A stretch of DNA of 17,141 nt from RGIG1995 sp045126815 (GTDB lineage: Bacteria; Bacillota; Clostridia; Oscillospirales; CAG-272): positions 1 to 17,141 of the forward strand of contig JBGVPD010000040.1 of the NCBI GenBank assembly GCA_045126815.1, read 5' to 3'. The notes under the pieces were generated by a model. That model had not been told where the DNA came from. It saw only the letters and a program-made list of their open reading frames with translations, and ran no database searches. Below are positions 1 through 6,435 of the stretch, in pieces. Both the position numbers and the translations under genes were made by a program. The number at the start of each line of letters is the position of its first letter. Position 1 is the stretch's first letter.

Positions 1-42
1 CGAGCACAAGACGACAGTATAACTGTATACGATATAAATTAG
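1..42 (+). CDS. 3' end of an unidentified plus-strand gene (partial)
   Basis: Frame 1 is open from the window edge and ends at a TAG at 40-42, giving a last peptide RAQDDSITVYDIN. A strong hairpin terminator begins a few bases later, which is what one expects after a real gene end. Only 13 residues are visible, so no family can be named. Frame 3 is also open through this stretch, so the call rests on the stop-then-terminator arrangement alone. Confidence 0.35.
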   Translation, partial: RAQDDSITVYDIN

Positions 43-49
43 AAAAACA

Positions 50-94
50 AAAAATGCATTATCCTTTTATTGAAAAAACGGATAATGCATTTTT
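50..94. terminator. Bidirectional rho-independent terminator
   Basis: An 11-bp perfect stem (ATGCATTATCC at 54-64 with GGATAATGCAT at 80-90) is extended by A/T pairs on the outside. A-rich sequence lies on the left and T-rich on the right, so it can end transcription from both sides. It sits between the gene end at 42 and the minus-strand cyclase end at 111. Confidence 0.8.
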
Positions 95-110
95 AAATTA
101 TATATTATGC

Positions 111-707
111 TTAATCAAACTCAACCAACAAAGCTCGGCATGGCGAGCCATCGCTTCCTGCTAATAACAGAGGGGCAGAGCATAAAAAATACACTCCCTC
201 TTTTACCTCGTTCAGCTTTATTCCCTCTAAAATAACAACTTCAGATTTAAGCAGCTCTAAATGCACGCTCACCGTACTGTCCCCGTCTCCGGCAGACTGG
301 CTTTCAACACCTAACAAATCTATCTTTTCGCTTGAAAAAACTTTTGCGCCGTCATCAAGAAGTGATATACTACCCTTGATCAAAATTTTCTTTGAGGCAT
401 TTTTATCTATACTTTTTGCTTTTTCGAGTATCTTTTTTGCCTTTTCGGCATCAATTTCCCCCTCTTCTTCGGTAACGTAAGCAAAGCCGACCGTCTTTGA
501 TAGGGGGATATCATCCACCGTCTTGCCATTTTTTATAAAATGATAGGGTGCATCTATATGAGTTCCGTTGTGTGCGCACATAGAAAAGGCGGTCAAGTTA
601 TAAAGGTCGCCCATATCTATTGAACGAAGAGTATCTTTATGGGGGTTGGGATCGTCGGGATATACGTCACAGGTAAAAACCTCTTGTGAAATATCATAAA
701 TTTTCAT
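111..707 (-). CDS. Cyclase family protein (kynurenine formamidase-like metal-dependent hydrolase)
   Basis: A 198-residue protein of the cyclase/KynB family, whose known members are metal-dependent amide or lactone hydrolases. Seen: the family metal motif HxxxHxD with the following His (H46, H50, D52, H56 in AHNGTHIDAPYH). Also seen is the C-terminal His/Glu pair 12 residues apart (H149, E161), the same spacing as the second metal-ligand set of KynB. Length is close to the usual 200-210 residues and no signal peptide is visible. The ATG start is supported by an AAAGGA ribosome site upstream and a likely promoter at 743-772. No tryptophan-degradation genes lie nearby, so kynurenine formamidase itself is not supported; the substrate is unknown. 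It is transcribed away from the SdpR operon. Confidence 0.85.
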   Translation of the reverse strand: MKIYDISQEVFTCDVYPDDPNPHKDTLRSIDMGDLYNLTAFSMCAHNGTHIDAPYHFIKNGKTVDDIPLSKTVGFAYVTEEEGEIDAEKAKKILEKAKSIDKNASKKILIKGSISLLDDGAKVFSSEKIDLLGVESQSAGDGDSTVSVHLELLKSEVVILEGIKLNEVKEGVYFLCSAPLLLAGSDGSPCRALLVEFD

Positions 708-742
708 ATAATTTTATCCTTTTACATTTTAAGGTCATACAT

Positions 743-772
743 ATTATATCATATATGAAGGTGAGTTTGCAA
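743..772 (-). promoter_or_regulatory. Probable promoter of the cyclase gene
   Basis: On the minus strand TTGCAA (767-772) is followed after 18 bp by TATAAT (743-748), about 35 bp upstream of the cyclase start. The -10 is perfect and the -35 matches 4 of 6. It lies back to back with the SdpR promoter. Confidence 0.5.
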
Positions 773-793
773 GGGTAGTTGACTATTATCCGC

Positions 794-822
794 TTGACAA
801 TAGGCGGGAAGTATGATACAAT
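794..822 (+). promoter_or_regulatory. Sigma-A type promoter of the sdpR-sdpI-ABC operon
   Basis: TTGACA (794-799) is separated by 17 bp from TACAAT (817-822). The -35 is perfect, the -10 matches 5 of 6, and spacing is ideal. The expected transcription start, near 829, falls inside a palindrome (824-845), which suggests repression. Confidence 0.8.
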
Positions 823-823
823 A

Positions 824-845
824 CATTTAACAATTAGGTTAAATG
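824..845. promoter_or_regulatory. Palindromic candidate operator for the SdpR-like repressor
   Basis: CATTTAAC (824-831) and GTTAAATG (838-845) are perfect 8-bp inverted arms around a 6-bp centre. A further GTTAAAT (845-851) repeats the right half-site directly. The site covers the predicted transcription start of an operon whose first gene is an ArsR-type repressor of the SdpR autorepressor group. Operator function is inferred from position and symmetry. Confidence 0.6.
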
Positions 846-880
846 TTAAATGTGTTTTTGAAAAAGGCGGTGTAAAGATA

Positions 881-1156
881 GTGGGCATACAAAATACGCT
901 AAAAGCGTTATCCGATCCTATAAGGCGGGAAATACTCAAGCATTTGAAATCGGGCAGAATGACCGCAGGTGATATTGTAAACTGTTTTGACGTAACGGGA
1001 GCATCGATATCGAGGCATCTTTCGGTGCTTAAAGAGGCGGATCTTATAAGAGACACACGAGAGGGAAAATATATATACTATGACCTTAACGCATCGGTTC
1101 TTGAAGAAATAATGTTATGGATAAGCGATCTGAAAGGAGAATCAGAAGATGAATAA
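881..1156 (+). CDS. sdpR: SdpR-type autorepressor (ArsR family transcription factor)
   Basis: A 91-residue winged-helix protein. Seen: an N-terminal segment ending LSDPIRREILKHL, then MTAGDIV and a recognition helix around TGASISRHLSVLKEADLI, then a wing GKYIYYDLN. This order and the wording of the C-terminal half match Bacillus SdpR (about 90 residues), the autorepressor that senses the SDP peptide through SdpI. I chose the GTG at 881, preceded by GGCGG at 867-870. The frame is open back to 779, but that longer start would place the promoter and operator inside the gene and give a protein longer than the family. The stop overlaps the sdpI-like start by 8 bases, so the two are translationally coupled. 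It has no ArsR-type metal cysteines. Its likely operator is the palindrome at 824-845. Confidence 0.85.
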   Translation: MGIQNTLKALSDPIRREILKHLKSGRMTAGDIVNCFDVTGASISRHLSVLKEADLIRDTREGKYIYYDLNASVLEEIMLWISDLKGESEDE

Positions 1157-2219
1157 AAATTTTAAATTAAAAATAATTTTATCCTCGTTAGCAATAATTT
1201 TGCCTCCGTTGCTTTGTATATTATTTGAAGAGCAGTTAAGCAAATATTTGCCGAATTTTTTAGGTGGATTTGACAAAAAGTCGATGGGGTTTATAACGGG
1301 TTTTCTCCTTGTTCTTCACCTGGCGGCAATCTATATAACCTATCTTGACAACAAAAGAAAAAAACAGAGTGAAAAGATGCTTAACATACTTTTTTGGATA
1401 GTACCGGTTATATCTTTATTCTGCAACGGGATAAGTGTTATGTCGTTTGCACAATTTGATATAAATATATTTGTCGGTGTATTTTTCGGAATACTGTTTA
1501 TAATAGTCGGCAACTATATGCCTAAATGCGTTCAAAACAGAACGATTGGCATAAAAATAAAATGGACACTTGCAAATGAAGAAAACTGGAACAAAACGCA
1601 TAGGTTTGGCGGCAGAGCCTTTGTTGTCGGCGGAATATTGATATGCATTTCAGCATTATTACCCGTCGAAATATTCATGTATGTTATGCTTGTAGTTTTG
1701 TTGGGAGTAACAATAAGCACGGTATTGTATTCGTATTTGTATTACAAAAAGCAATTAAAAAATGGAAGTGCAACCAAAGAGGACTATAAATATAAAATAG
1801 GAAAAGGCGAAAAGAAATTATCGGCTTTAGGGATAAGCTTTGTTGTGGTATTACTCGTATTTGCTTTTGTAATAGCATTTTTCGGTGAAATAGAAATTAA
1901 ATACGGAGATGACTCTTTTACTGTAAAAGCGCACTTTTATAATGATTTAACCGTAAATTATGCAGATATAGAAGAAGTATCGTTTGTTGAAGAAGACGAT
2001 GCAGGTATGAGAGTTAGTGGCTTTGCCACGACTAGACTTCTTATGGGTTGGTTCAGAAACAAAGAGTACGGAAACTATCAAAGATACACGTACGCAGGAG
2101 ACAACGGGTGCGTGGTATTAAAAGTTAACGGAAAATATATAGTTGTCGGTTGTTCGGAATTAGAGCAGTCAAGGGAACTGTATGAAAACATTTTGCTGAG
2201 AACGGAAATTAGGGGGTAA
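1149..2219 (+). CDS. sdpI: SdpI family immunity/signalling membrane protein with C-terminal PH-like domain
   Basis: A 356-residue integral membrane protein. In Bacillus, SdpI gives immunity to the SDP toxin and sequesters SdpR at the membrane when toxin is bound. Seen: about seven hydrophobic segments (roughly residues 8-26, 47-67, 78-99, 104-122, 155-172, 174-198, 224-246). The family signature is present: a segment GNYMPKCVQNRTIGIK followed by WTLANEENWNKTHRFGG, with the helices before it resembling DUF1648. The last 110 residues are soluble, beta-rich and end with a helix (SRELYENIL), resembling a small bacterial PH-like domain. Bacillus SdpI is only about 207 residues, so this copy is enlarged. 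ATG follows AAAGGAG. The coupling to an SdpR-like gene upstream supports the call; the peptide it would recognise is unknown because no sdpABC is present. Confidence 0.82.
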   Translation: MNKNFKLKIILSSLAIILPPLLCILFEEQLSKYLPNFLGGFDKKSMGFITGFLLVLHLAAIYITYLDNKRKKQSEKMLNILFWIVPVISLFCNGISVMSFAQFDINIFVGVFFGILFIIVGNYMPKCVQNRTIGIKIKWTLANEENWNKTHRFGGRAFVVGGILICISALLPVEIFMYVMLVVLLGVTISTVLYSYLYYKKQLKNGSATKEDYKYKIGKGEKKLSALGISFVVVLLVFAFVIAFFGEIEIKYGDDSFTVKAHFYNDLTVNYADIEEVSFVEEDDAGMRVSGFATTRLLMGWFRNKEYGNYQRYTYAGDNGCVVLKVNGKYIVVGCSELEQSRELYENILLRTEIRG

Positions 2220-2224
2220 TATTT

Positions 2225-3112
2225 GTGAAAGCTATCAGTACAAATAAACTTACCAAATATTACGGCAAACAAAGAGGAATAATAGACGTAGATCTGACTG
2301 TTGAAAAAGGCGATTTCTTTGGATTTATCGGGCCTAACGGTGCGGGAAAAAGCACTTTGATACGCACACTTTTGGGGCTTATATCGCAGACGTCGGGTAC
2401 TGCCGAGATTTTTGGGAAAGATATTAATAAAAACAAAATAGAGAATTTAAAAAATATAGGATATTTACCGTCTGAGGTCATGTATTACAGCGGAATGAAA
2501 GTTAAAGATATACTTACCTATTCCGAAAAACTTCACGGAAAAGACTGCAAAAAAGAAAGAGACGAACTTTGTGAAAGACTTTCTCTTGATACGGGTAAAA
2601 AGGTATCGGAATTGTCTTTCGGTAACAGAAAGAAAGTTGGCATTGTTTGCGCTCTTCAGCACAAGCCTGACCTATATATACTTGACGAGCCGACGAGCGG
2701 ACTTGATCCTCTTATGCAAAAAGAGTTCTATTCTATATTAAAGGAAAGGAATCAAGAGGGGGCGACGGTATTCTTATCCTCTCATATATTGTCGGAGGTT
2801 GCAAAATACTGTTCTCACGCATCTGTTATAAAAGACGGAAGACTGCTCGTATCGGACAGTGTAGAAAATCTTGGGCACACGGGAGTTAAGAGGATAAGTT
2901 TGACGGGATACCTTGGTCAAATCGATACTTGCTTAATTGATAACATCAAAGACATAAAGACGGAAAATGAGTCTGTAAGCTTTTTGTACAGCGGTAAAAC
3001 GGACTATCTTATGAAGAAGTTAAGTGAGTTGCAATTTAATGATATTACGATAACCGATCCCGACCTCGAAGAAGTGTTTATGCATTACTATACGAAGGGG
3101 GAAGAGATATGA
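2225..3112 (+). CDS. ABC transporter ATP-binding protein
   Basis: A 295-residue ATPase of the group that pairs with ABC-2 type permeases (bacitracin/lantibiotic or YxlF-like exporters). Seen: Walker A GPNGAGKST (36-44), signature LSFGN (130-134), Walker B LYILDE (150-155) with D-loop SGLD, and switch His187 in SSHIL. The Q-loop position reads GYLPSE, Ser instead of Gln, a variant also common in this subfamily. After about residue 210 comes an extra C-terminal domain of the sort seen in drug and peptide exporters. GTG start, with AGGGGG (2211-2216) upstream. The gene follows sdpI by 5 bases and overlaps the permease gene by ATGA. It should energise the permease next to it, most likely for export or sensing of a hydrophobic or peptide compound. 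Confidence 0.92.
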   Translation: MKAISTNKLTKYYGKQRGIIDVDLTVEKGDFFGFIGPNGAGKSTLIRTLLGLISQTSGTAEIFGKDINKNKIENLKNIGYLPSEVMYYSGMKVKDILTYSEKLHGKDCKKERDELCERLSLDTGKKVSELSFGNRKKVGIVCALQHKPDLYILDEPTSGLDPLMQKEFYSILKERNQEGATVFLSSHILSEVAKYCSHASVIKDGRLLVSDSVENLGHTGVKRISLTGYLGQIDTCLIDNIKDIKTENESVSFLYSGKTDYLMKKLSELQFNDITITDPDLEEVFMHYYTKGEEI

Positions 3113-3894
3113 CGATACTGTTACACGAATTAAGAAGAAATAGAATATCGCTGTGTATATGGAGTTGCGTTATAGCCTTTATGCTGTGTATCAGCATATT
3201 GATCTACCCCGAAATGGGTTCGCAAATGGACGATATGGGCGATATGTTTGCGCAAATGGGTGATTTTACGGCGGCATTTGGAATGGATAAGGTTAACTTC
3301 GGTGAGTTTGGCGGTTATTTTGCAATTGAATGCGGTAACGTGCTTGGACTAGGCGGAGCGATATTTGCGGCAATACTTGGAATATCGGCACTTTCAAAAG
3401 AGGAAAAAGAGCATACGGCGGAGTTTTTGCTTACCCATCCTGTTTCAAGAAAAAGGATTGTCGGTGAAAAGTTAACATCGGTATTTGCACAGATACTTAT
3501 ACTTAACGTGTTTGTTTTTCTATTTGCATTTTTATCTATGCTGATAATCGGCGAGAAAATAAAATTTGCTACGTTTGTCTTACTTTTTGTGGGATATTTG
3601 GCGATGCAGATCGAGATTTGCGCTATTACGTTTGGAATATCGGCGTTTAGTTTGCCCGGTGGATTTGGCATAGGACTTGGCGTATCCATGGTGTTCTATT
3701 TTATGAATATCCTGTCGAACTTAAGTGAAGATATTGAGTTTTTGAAGTATATAACACCGTTTGCCTACGCAGACGGCGCGTATATAGTGTCAAAAGGCGA
3801 GATAGCTTTAAAATATCTTTTTGTTGGTGTGATATTTGCAATTGTTGGAATATGTGCAGCATTTGCAAAATACACAAAAAAAGATATAAGTTAA
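3109..3894 (+). CDS. ABC-2 type transporter permease
   Basis: A 261-residue membrane protein with about six hydrophobic segments, the membrane partner of the ATPase just upstream (ATGA overlap). Seen: a first helix near residues 15-32, then a Met/Asp-rich loop about 37-55 (MGSQMDDMGDMFAQMG), helices near 79-95, 119-139, 146-168, 172-193 and 232-252. A cytoplasmic coupling stretch about 95-115 contains EEKEHTAEFLLTHPVSRKR; this EE..TAE.LL..PVSR pattern is typical of ABC-2 permeases thought to contact the ATPase. Gene order repressor, immunity protein, ATPase, permease argues for a defence or self-protection role against a membrane-active compound; the substrate cannot be told from sequence. 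No clear U-tract terminator follows; the hairpin at 3899-3915 belongs to a repeat family. Confidence 0.88.
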   Translation: MTILLHELRRNRISLCIWSCVIAFMLCISILIYPEMGSQMDDMGDMFAQMGDFTAAFGMDKVNFGEFGGYFAIECGNVLGLGGAIFAAILGISALSKEEKEHTAEFLLTHPVSRKRIVGEKLTSVFAQILILNVFVFLFAFLSMLIIGEKIKFATFVLLFVGYLAMQIEICAITFGISAFSLPGGFGIGLGVSMVFYFMNILSNLSEDIEFLKYITPFAYADGAYIVSKGEIALKYLFVGVIFAIVGICAAFAKYTKKDIS

Positions 3895-3898
3895 AAAA

Positions 3899-3965
3899 GG
3901 CGAACACAGTTCGCCCCTACGATAAACAATATTATAATAATCGGACGAGCGATGCACGTTCCTAC
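3899..3965 (-). repeat. Two inverted-orientation copies of the GTAGGGGCG hairpin repeat
   Basis: Read on the minus strand, 3920-3899 is GTAGGGGCGAACTGTGTTCG plus CC, with a perfect 7-bp stem (GGCGAAC/GTTCGCC) and 3-base loop. The second copy, 3965-3942, starts GTAGGAACG and ends CGTCCG with an imperfect stem holding one bulge and one mismatch. An AT-rich linker with ATTATTATAATATTG lies between them, like the third segment of the plus-strand units. These copies face the three plus-strand copies that follow. Confidence 0.7.
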
Positions 3966-3981
3966 TAAACAAAATAACGTT

Positions 3982-4226
3982 GTAGGGGCGACCATTGGTC
4001 GTCCGTTTTACGTACGATATTCACCAACAATATTGGTTAAAAAATTACTTCCCCCCCTAACTCGTAGGGGAGAACTGTGTTCTCCCGTATTTTATACGGT
4101 TTTCACCAACATTATTGAAATAAAAAGAACTCCCCCCTTAACTTGTAGGGGGCGACGTCCTCGACGCCCCGTATTAAATACGGTTTTCGCCAATATTATT
4201 GGGATAAAAGTTACTTTTCCCCTACC
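3982..4226 (+). repeat. Three tandem ~81-bp units of a multi-hairpin intergenic repeat
   Basis: Units begin with GTAGGGG at 3982, 4064 and 4145 (periods 82 and 81). Each has three parts: a GC-rich hairpin (3986-4004, 4068-4086, 4149-4170); a short CGTAT..ATACG hairpin (4086-4098 and 4170-4182, weaker in unit 1); and an AT-rich CCAAxxxTTGG inverted repeat after TTTTC(A/G)CC. The GC stems differ in sequence between units but stay complementary. The stretch 3895-4494 holds no believable gene; ORFs here are just repeat read through. Confidence 0.8.
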
Positions 4227-4273
4227 ATGTTAAAATATGAAAAAAGTATAAATTGTTTATAAAACGGGGCGTC

Positions 4274-4374
4274 GTGATAGGGGTTCCCCGAACCGCACGG
4301 AGTAAGGTTTGGGGGTTCTCGTAGTAGGGGTTCCCCGAACCGCACGGAGTAAGGTTTGGGGGGCTCGTGATAGG
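4274..4374 (+). repeat. 47-bp tandem repeat, two full copies and a partial third
   Basis: Copy 1 is 4274-4320, copy 2 is 4321-4366 (one base shorter near the end), and 4367-4374 restarts the unit with GTGATAGG. Each unit contains CCCCGAACC, a spacer GCACGGAGTAA, and GGTTTGGGG. The two arms pair with one G-U, giving a hairpin in RNA. The sequence is unrelated to the 81-bp family apart from its G-richness. No coding function is seen. Confidence 0.8.
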
Positions 4375-4433
4375 TTGACGGAGAGGACTTTATCATTTAA
4401 AACAAACTTGTGTGAAGGCATAAATTATTCAAG

Positions 4434-4462
4434 TTGACATAAGGGTGAAGAAAATGTATAAT
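4434..4462 (+). promoter_or_regulatory. Consensus promoter of the EamA-Gfo/Idh/MocA pair
   Basis: TTGACA (4434-4439), 17 bp, TATAAT (4457-4462): both hexamers are perfect. The start codon of the EamA gene is 32 bases further on, behind a GGAGA ribosome site (4484-4488). Confidence 0.85.
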
Positions 4463-4494
4463 TAATTGCAGTTAAAACGTAATGGAGAAAAAGT

Positions 4495-5385
4495 ATGAAC
4501 AAGACGAACAATGCAAGAATAATGCTCATAACGTCAATGATGATTTTCGGTACGATCGGTCTGTTTGTAAGAAATATTCCTCTTCGTTCGGGGGAAATAG
4601 CTTTATACAGAGCGTGTTTTGCAGCCTTTCTTATCGGACTTTATCTTATTGTTACAAAACAGAAAATATCATTTAGCGAAATAAAATCCTCACTTCCGAT
4701 ATTGCTGATATCGGGTATGGCTATGGGTATCAACTGGATATTGCTTTTTGAAGCTTATAAATATACCACTGTTTCGGTTGCAACGTTGAGTTATTATTTT
4801 GCGCCTGTAATTGTAACCGTCGTTTGCCCCATACTCTTTCGTGAAAAAATGACAGCAAAACAGTGGATTTGTTTCATTATGTCAACCATAGGTCTCGTGC
4901 TTATAACGGGTATCGGTGATTTAAGTTCGGGAAACGGGCATCTTATCGGCGTTTTATTCGGTCTTGGTGCTGCGTGCTTTTATGCATCCGTCGTTTTATT
5001 TAACAAGTTTATAAAGGGCGTTGACGGAATTGTACGTACGTTTTTGCAGTTTTTGTCGGCAATAATCATTCTTGTTCCTTACGTTATGTTAACCGGCGGA
5101 ACAACTATCCTTTCGCTTAGTTCTAAAGGATGGGGATTTTTGCTCATAGTCGGACTTATACATACGGGCATTACGTATTGTATGTATTTCTCGTCATTAA
5201 AAGAGTTGCCCGGACAAAAGGCGGCAATTTTGAGTTATATCGATCCGCTTGTGGCGGTTTTGGTTTCGGTTATTTTCTTGAGTGAAAAAATGTCACTTAT
5301 ACAGATAATAGGCGGTCTTCTTATTTTAGGTTTCACTTTATGGAATGAAATATCAAGCGGTGAAAAGAATACCGATAAAAAATAG
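4495..5385 (+). CDS. EamA/DMT family transporter
   Basis: A 296-residue inner-membrane protein of the drug/metabolite transporter superfamily, whose members export or import small metabolites and amino acids. Seen: about ten hydrophobic helices arranged as two EamA repeats (roughly residues 8-140 and 150-287). The first has the typical opening (IFGTIGLFVRNIPL... EIALYRACFAA). The second has LFGLGAACFYASVVLFNKF and ends with SYIDPLVAVLVSVIFLSEKMS, the classic repeat-2 signature. Start ATG with GGAGA 7 bases upstream. The Gfo/Idh/MocA oxidoreductase begins 19 bases after the stop, so they are probably co-transcribed and may act on related compounds. Substrate unknown. Confidence 0.9.
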   Translation: MNKTNNARIMLITSMMIFGTIGLFVRNIPLRSGEIALYRACFAAFLIGLYLIVTKQKISFSEIKSSLPILLISGMAMGINWILLFEAYKYTTVSVATLSYYFAPVIVTVVCPILFREKMTAKQWICFIMSTIGLVLITGIGDLSSGNGHLIGVLFGLGAACFYASVVLFNKFIKGVDGIVRTFLQFLSAIIILVPYVMLTGGTTILSLSSKGWGFLLIVGLIHTGITYCMYFSSLKELPGQKAAILSYIDPLVAVLVSVIFLSEKMSLIQIIGGLLILGFTLWNEISSGEKNTDKK

Positions 5386-5404
5386 ATGATTGAGGGTTAA
5401 TGAT

Positions 5405-6349
5405 TTGGATAAATTACGTTACGGAATAATAAGCGCATCTTCAATAGCTCCACGTTTTATATCGGCAGTTCGAGAGTCTGATTCGGGAGAGATCGTGGCT
5501 TTGTCTTCAAGAACGGAAGAAAAGGCAAGACAAAAGGCGATCGAATGGAATATTCCCAAATACTACGGAGATTATAGCTCTTTGCTTAAAGACGAGGATA
5601 TAAATATAGTCTACATATCTTCGGTAAATTCAATGCATTATCCTATGGCAAAGGAAGCGTTAGAACACGGAAAACACGTTGTATGCGAAAAGCCGTGTAC
5701 AACAAGTTATTCTCACACGAAAGAGCTTTTTGAGTTAGCCGAGAAAAAGGGATTATTCTTTATGGAAGCTCAAAAAATGCTCTTTTTGCCTTGCATAAAT
5801 GAAGTTTCAGAATATATTATGCGAGGAGACTTAGGCGAAGTTTCTATGGTTGAACTAAGCCACAGTTTTCCGGGAAGCTACAACGATTGGATGTATAACA
5901 AGGAATTAGGCGGAGGGCCGTTACTGTCAAGCGGTATATATGCTATACAGTTTATATTAAAGCTTTTCGGCAGTATAGATAGAATATCTATTGAAAAATC
6001 GTCGCAGCCAAACGGCGTTGAATGGCAGTATATCATAACAGGATCAACCAAGGGCGGCGTGTTGTTTTCGATCAAGAACAGCACAAAGTCAGTTCTTGAT
6101 AATACGGCAAAAATTTACGGCAGTGGCGGATATATTGAAATCCCGGAATATTGGAAAGCCAAAAAGATAGTATATCATTTATCCGATAAAACACCTTTTA
6201 TAAAAGAATATCCTTACAAATATGAAATGGTTTACGAGGCAGAACATATCAAAAAATGTATTGAAAAGGGAATGATATTCAGCGACATAGTAGATAAGGA
6301 TATTACTTTAGAGGGCATACGTTGTTTGGAAAGAATAATGGATGTTTAA
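5405..6349 (+). CDS. Gfo/Idh/MocA family oxidoreductase
   Basis: A 314-residue NAD(P)-dependent oxidoreductase of the glucose-fructose oxidoreductase/inositol dehydrogenase/MocA family, in the dihydrodiol-dehydrogenase-like branch. Seen: N-terminal Rossmann beginning RYGIISASSIAPRF; the conserved EKP (residues 95-97, CEKPCTTS); and the C-terminal domain with GGGPLLSSGIYAIQ. In relatives this last motif usually reads GGG.LLDIG.Y; here the Asp is replaced by Ser, which may change catalysis. I chose the TTG at 5405, with GAGGG (5392-5396) 8 bases upstream. A TTG at 5390 in the same frame has no ribosome site, and the nearby ATG at 5400 is out of frame. Substrate is probably a sugar or polyol derivative, unknown. 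Confidence 0.85.
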   Translation: MDKLRYGIISASSIAPRFISAVRESDSGEIVALSSRTEEKARQKAIEWNIPKYYGDYSSLLKDEDINIVYISSVNSMHYPMAKEALEHGKHVVCEKPCTTSYSHTKELFELAEKKGLFFMEAQKMLFLPCINEVSEYIMRGDLGEVSMVELSHSFPGSYNDWMYNKELGGGPLLSSGIYAIQFILKLFGSIDRISIEKSSQPNGVEWQYIITGSTKGGVLFSIKNSTKSVLDNTAKIYGSGGYIEIPEYWKAKKIVYHLSDKTPFIKEYPYKYEMVYEAEHIKKCIEKGMIFSDIVDKDITLEGIRCLERIMDV

Positions 6350-6352
6350 CAG

Positions 6353-6383
6353 TACATATAAAAAATTGTTGACAGTATATGTA
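6353..6383. repeat. Inverted repeat overlapping the degV promoter
   Basis: TACATATA (6353-6360) and TATATGTA (6376-6383) are perfect 8-bp inverted arms 15 bp apart, enclosing the -35 hexamer and part of the spacer. It could be an operator, but AT-rich palindromes also arise by chance. Confidence 0.4.
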
Positions 6384-6398
6384 TTTTTAAGGTATAAT
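6369..6398 (+). promoter_or_regulatory. Consensus promoter of the degV gene
   Basis: TTGACA (6369-6374), 18 bp, TATAAT (6393-6398), both hexamers perfect, about 38 bases ahead of the ATG. Confidence 0.8.
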
Positions 6399-6435
6399 TT
6401 TCTTGACGGAATAAAATATTTAGTTGGAGAAATAT

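Noticed and set aside
111..707. True kynurenine formamidase (kynB)
   Set aside because: The metal ligands fit the family, but no kynurenine pathway gene is adjacent and an obligate anaerobe would not use the oxygen-dependent route.
779..880. N-terminal extension of the SdpR-like gene
   Set aside because: The open frame begins before the promoter hexamers and operator. Family length and the ribosome site near 867-870 favour the GTG at 881.
3899..4374. CRISPR array
   Set aside because: Units are 81 and 47 bp with hairpins and conserved linkers; there are no short identical repeats with unique spacers and no cas genes.
3952..4396. ORFs of 61-93 codons within the repeats (both strands)
   Set aside because: They only translate repeat units, are Pro/Arg-rich, lack ribosome sites and resemble no family.
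4482..4676. Small ORF overlapping the start of the EamA gene
   Set aside because: It is in another frame of a clear membrane protein gene and its ATG lies in the ribosome-site region.
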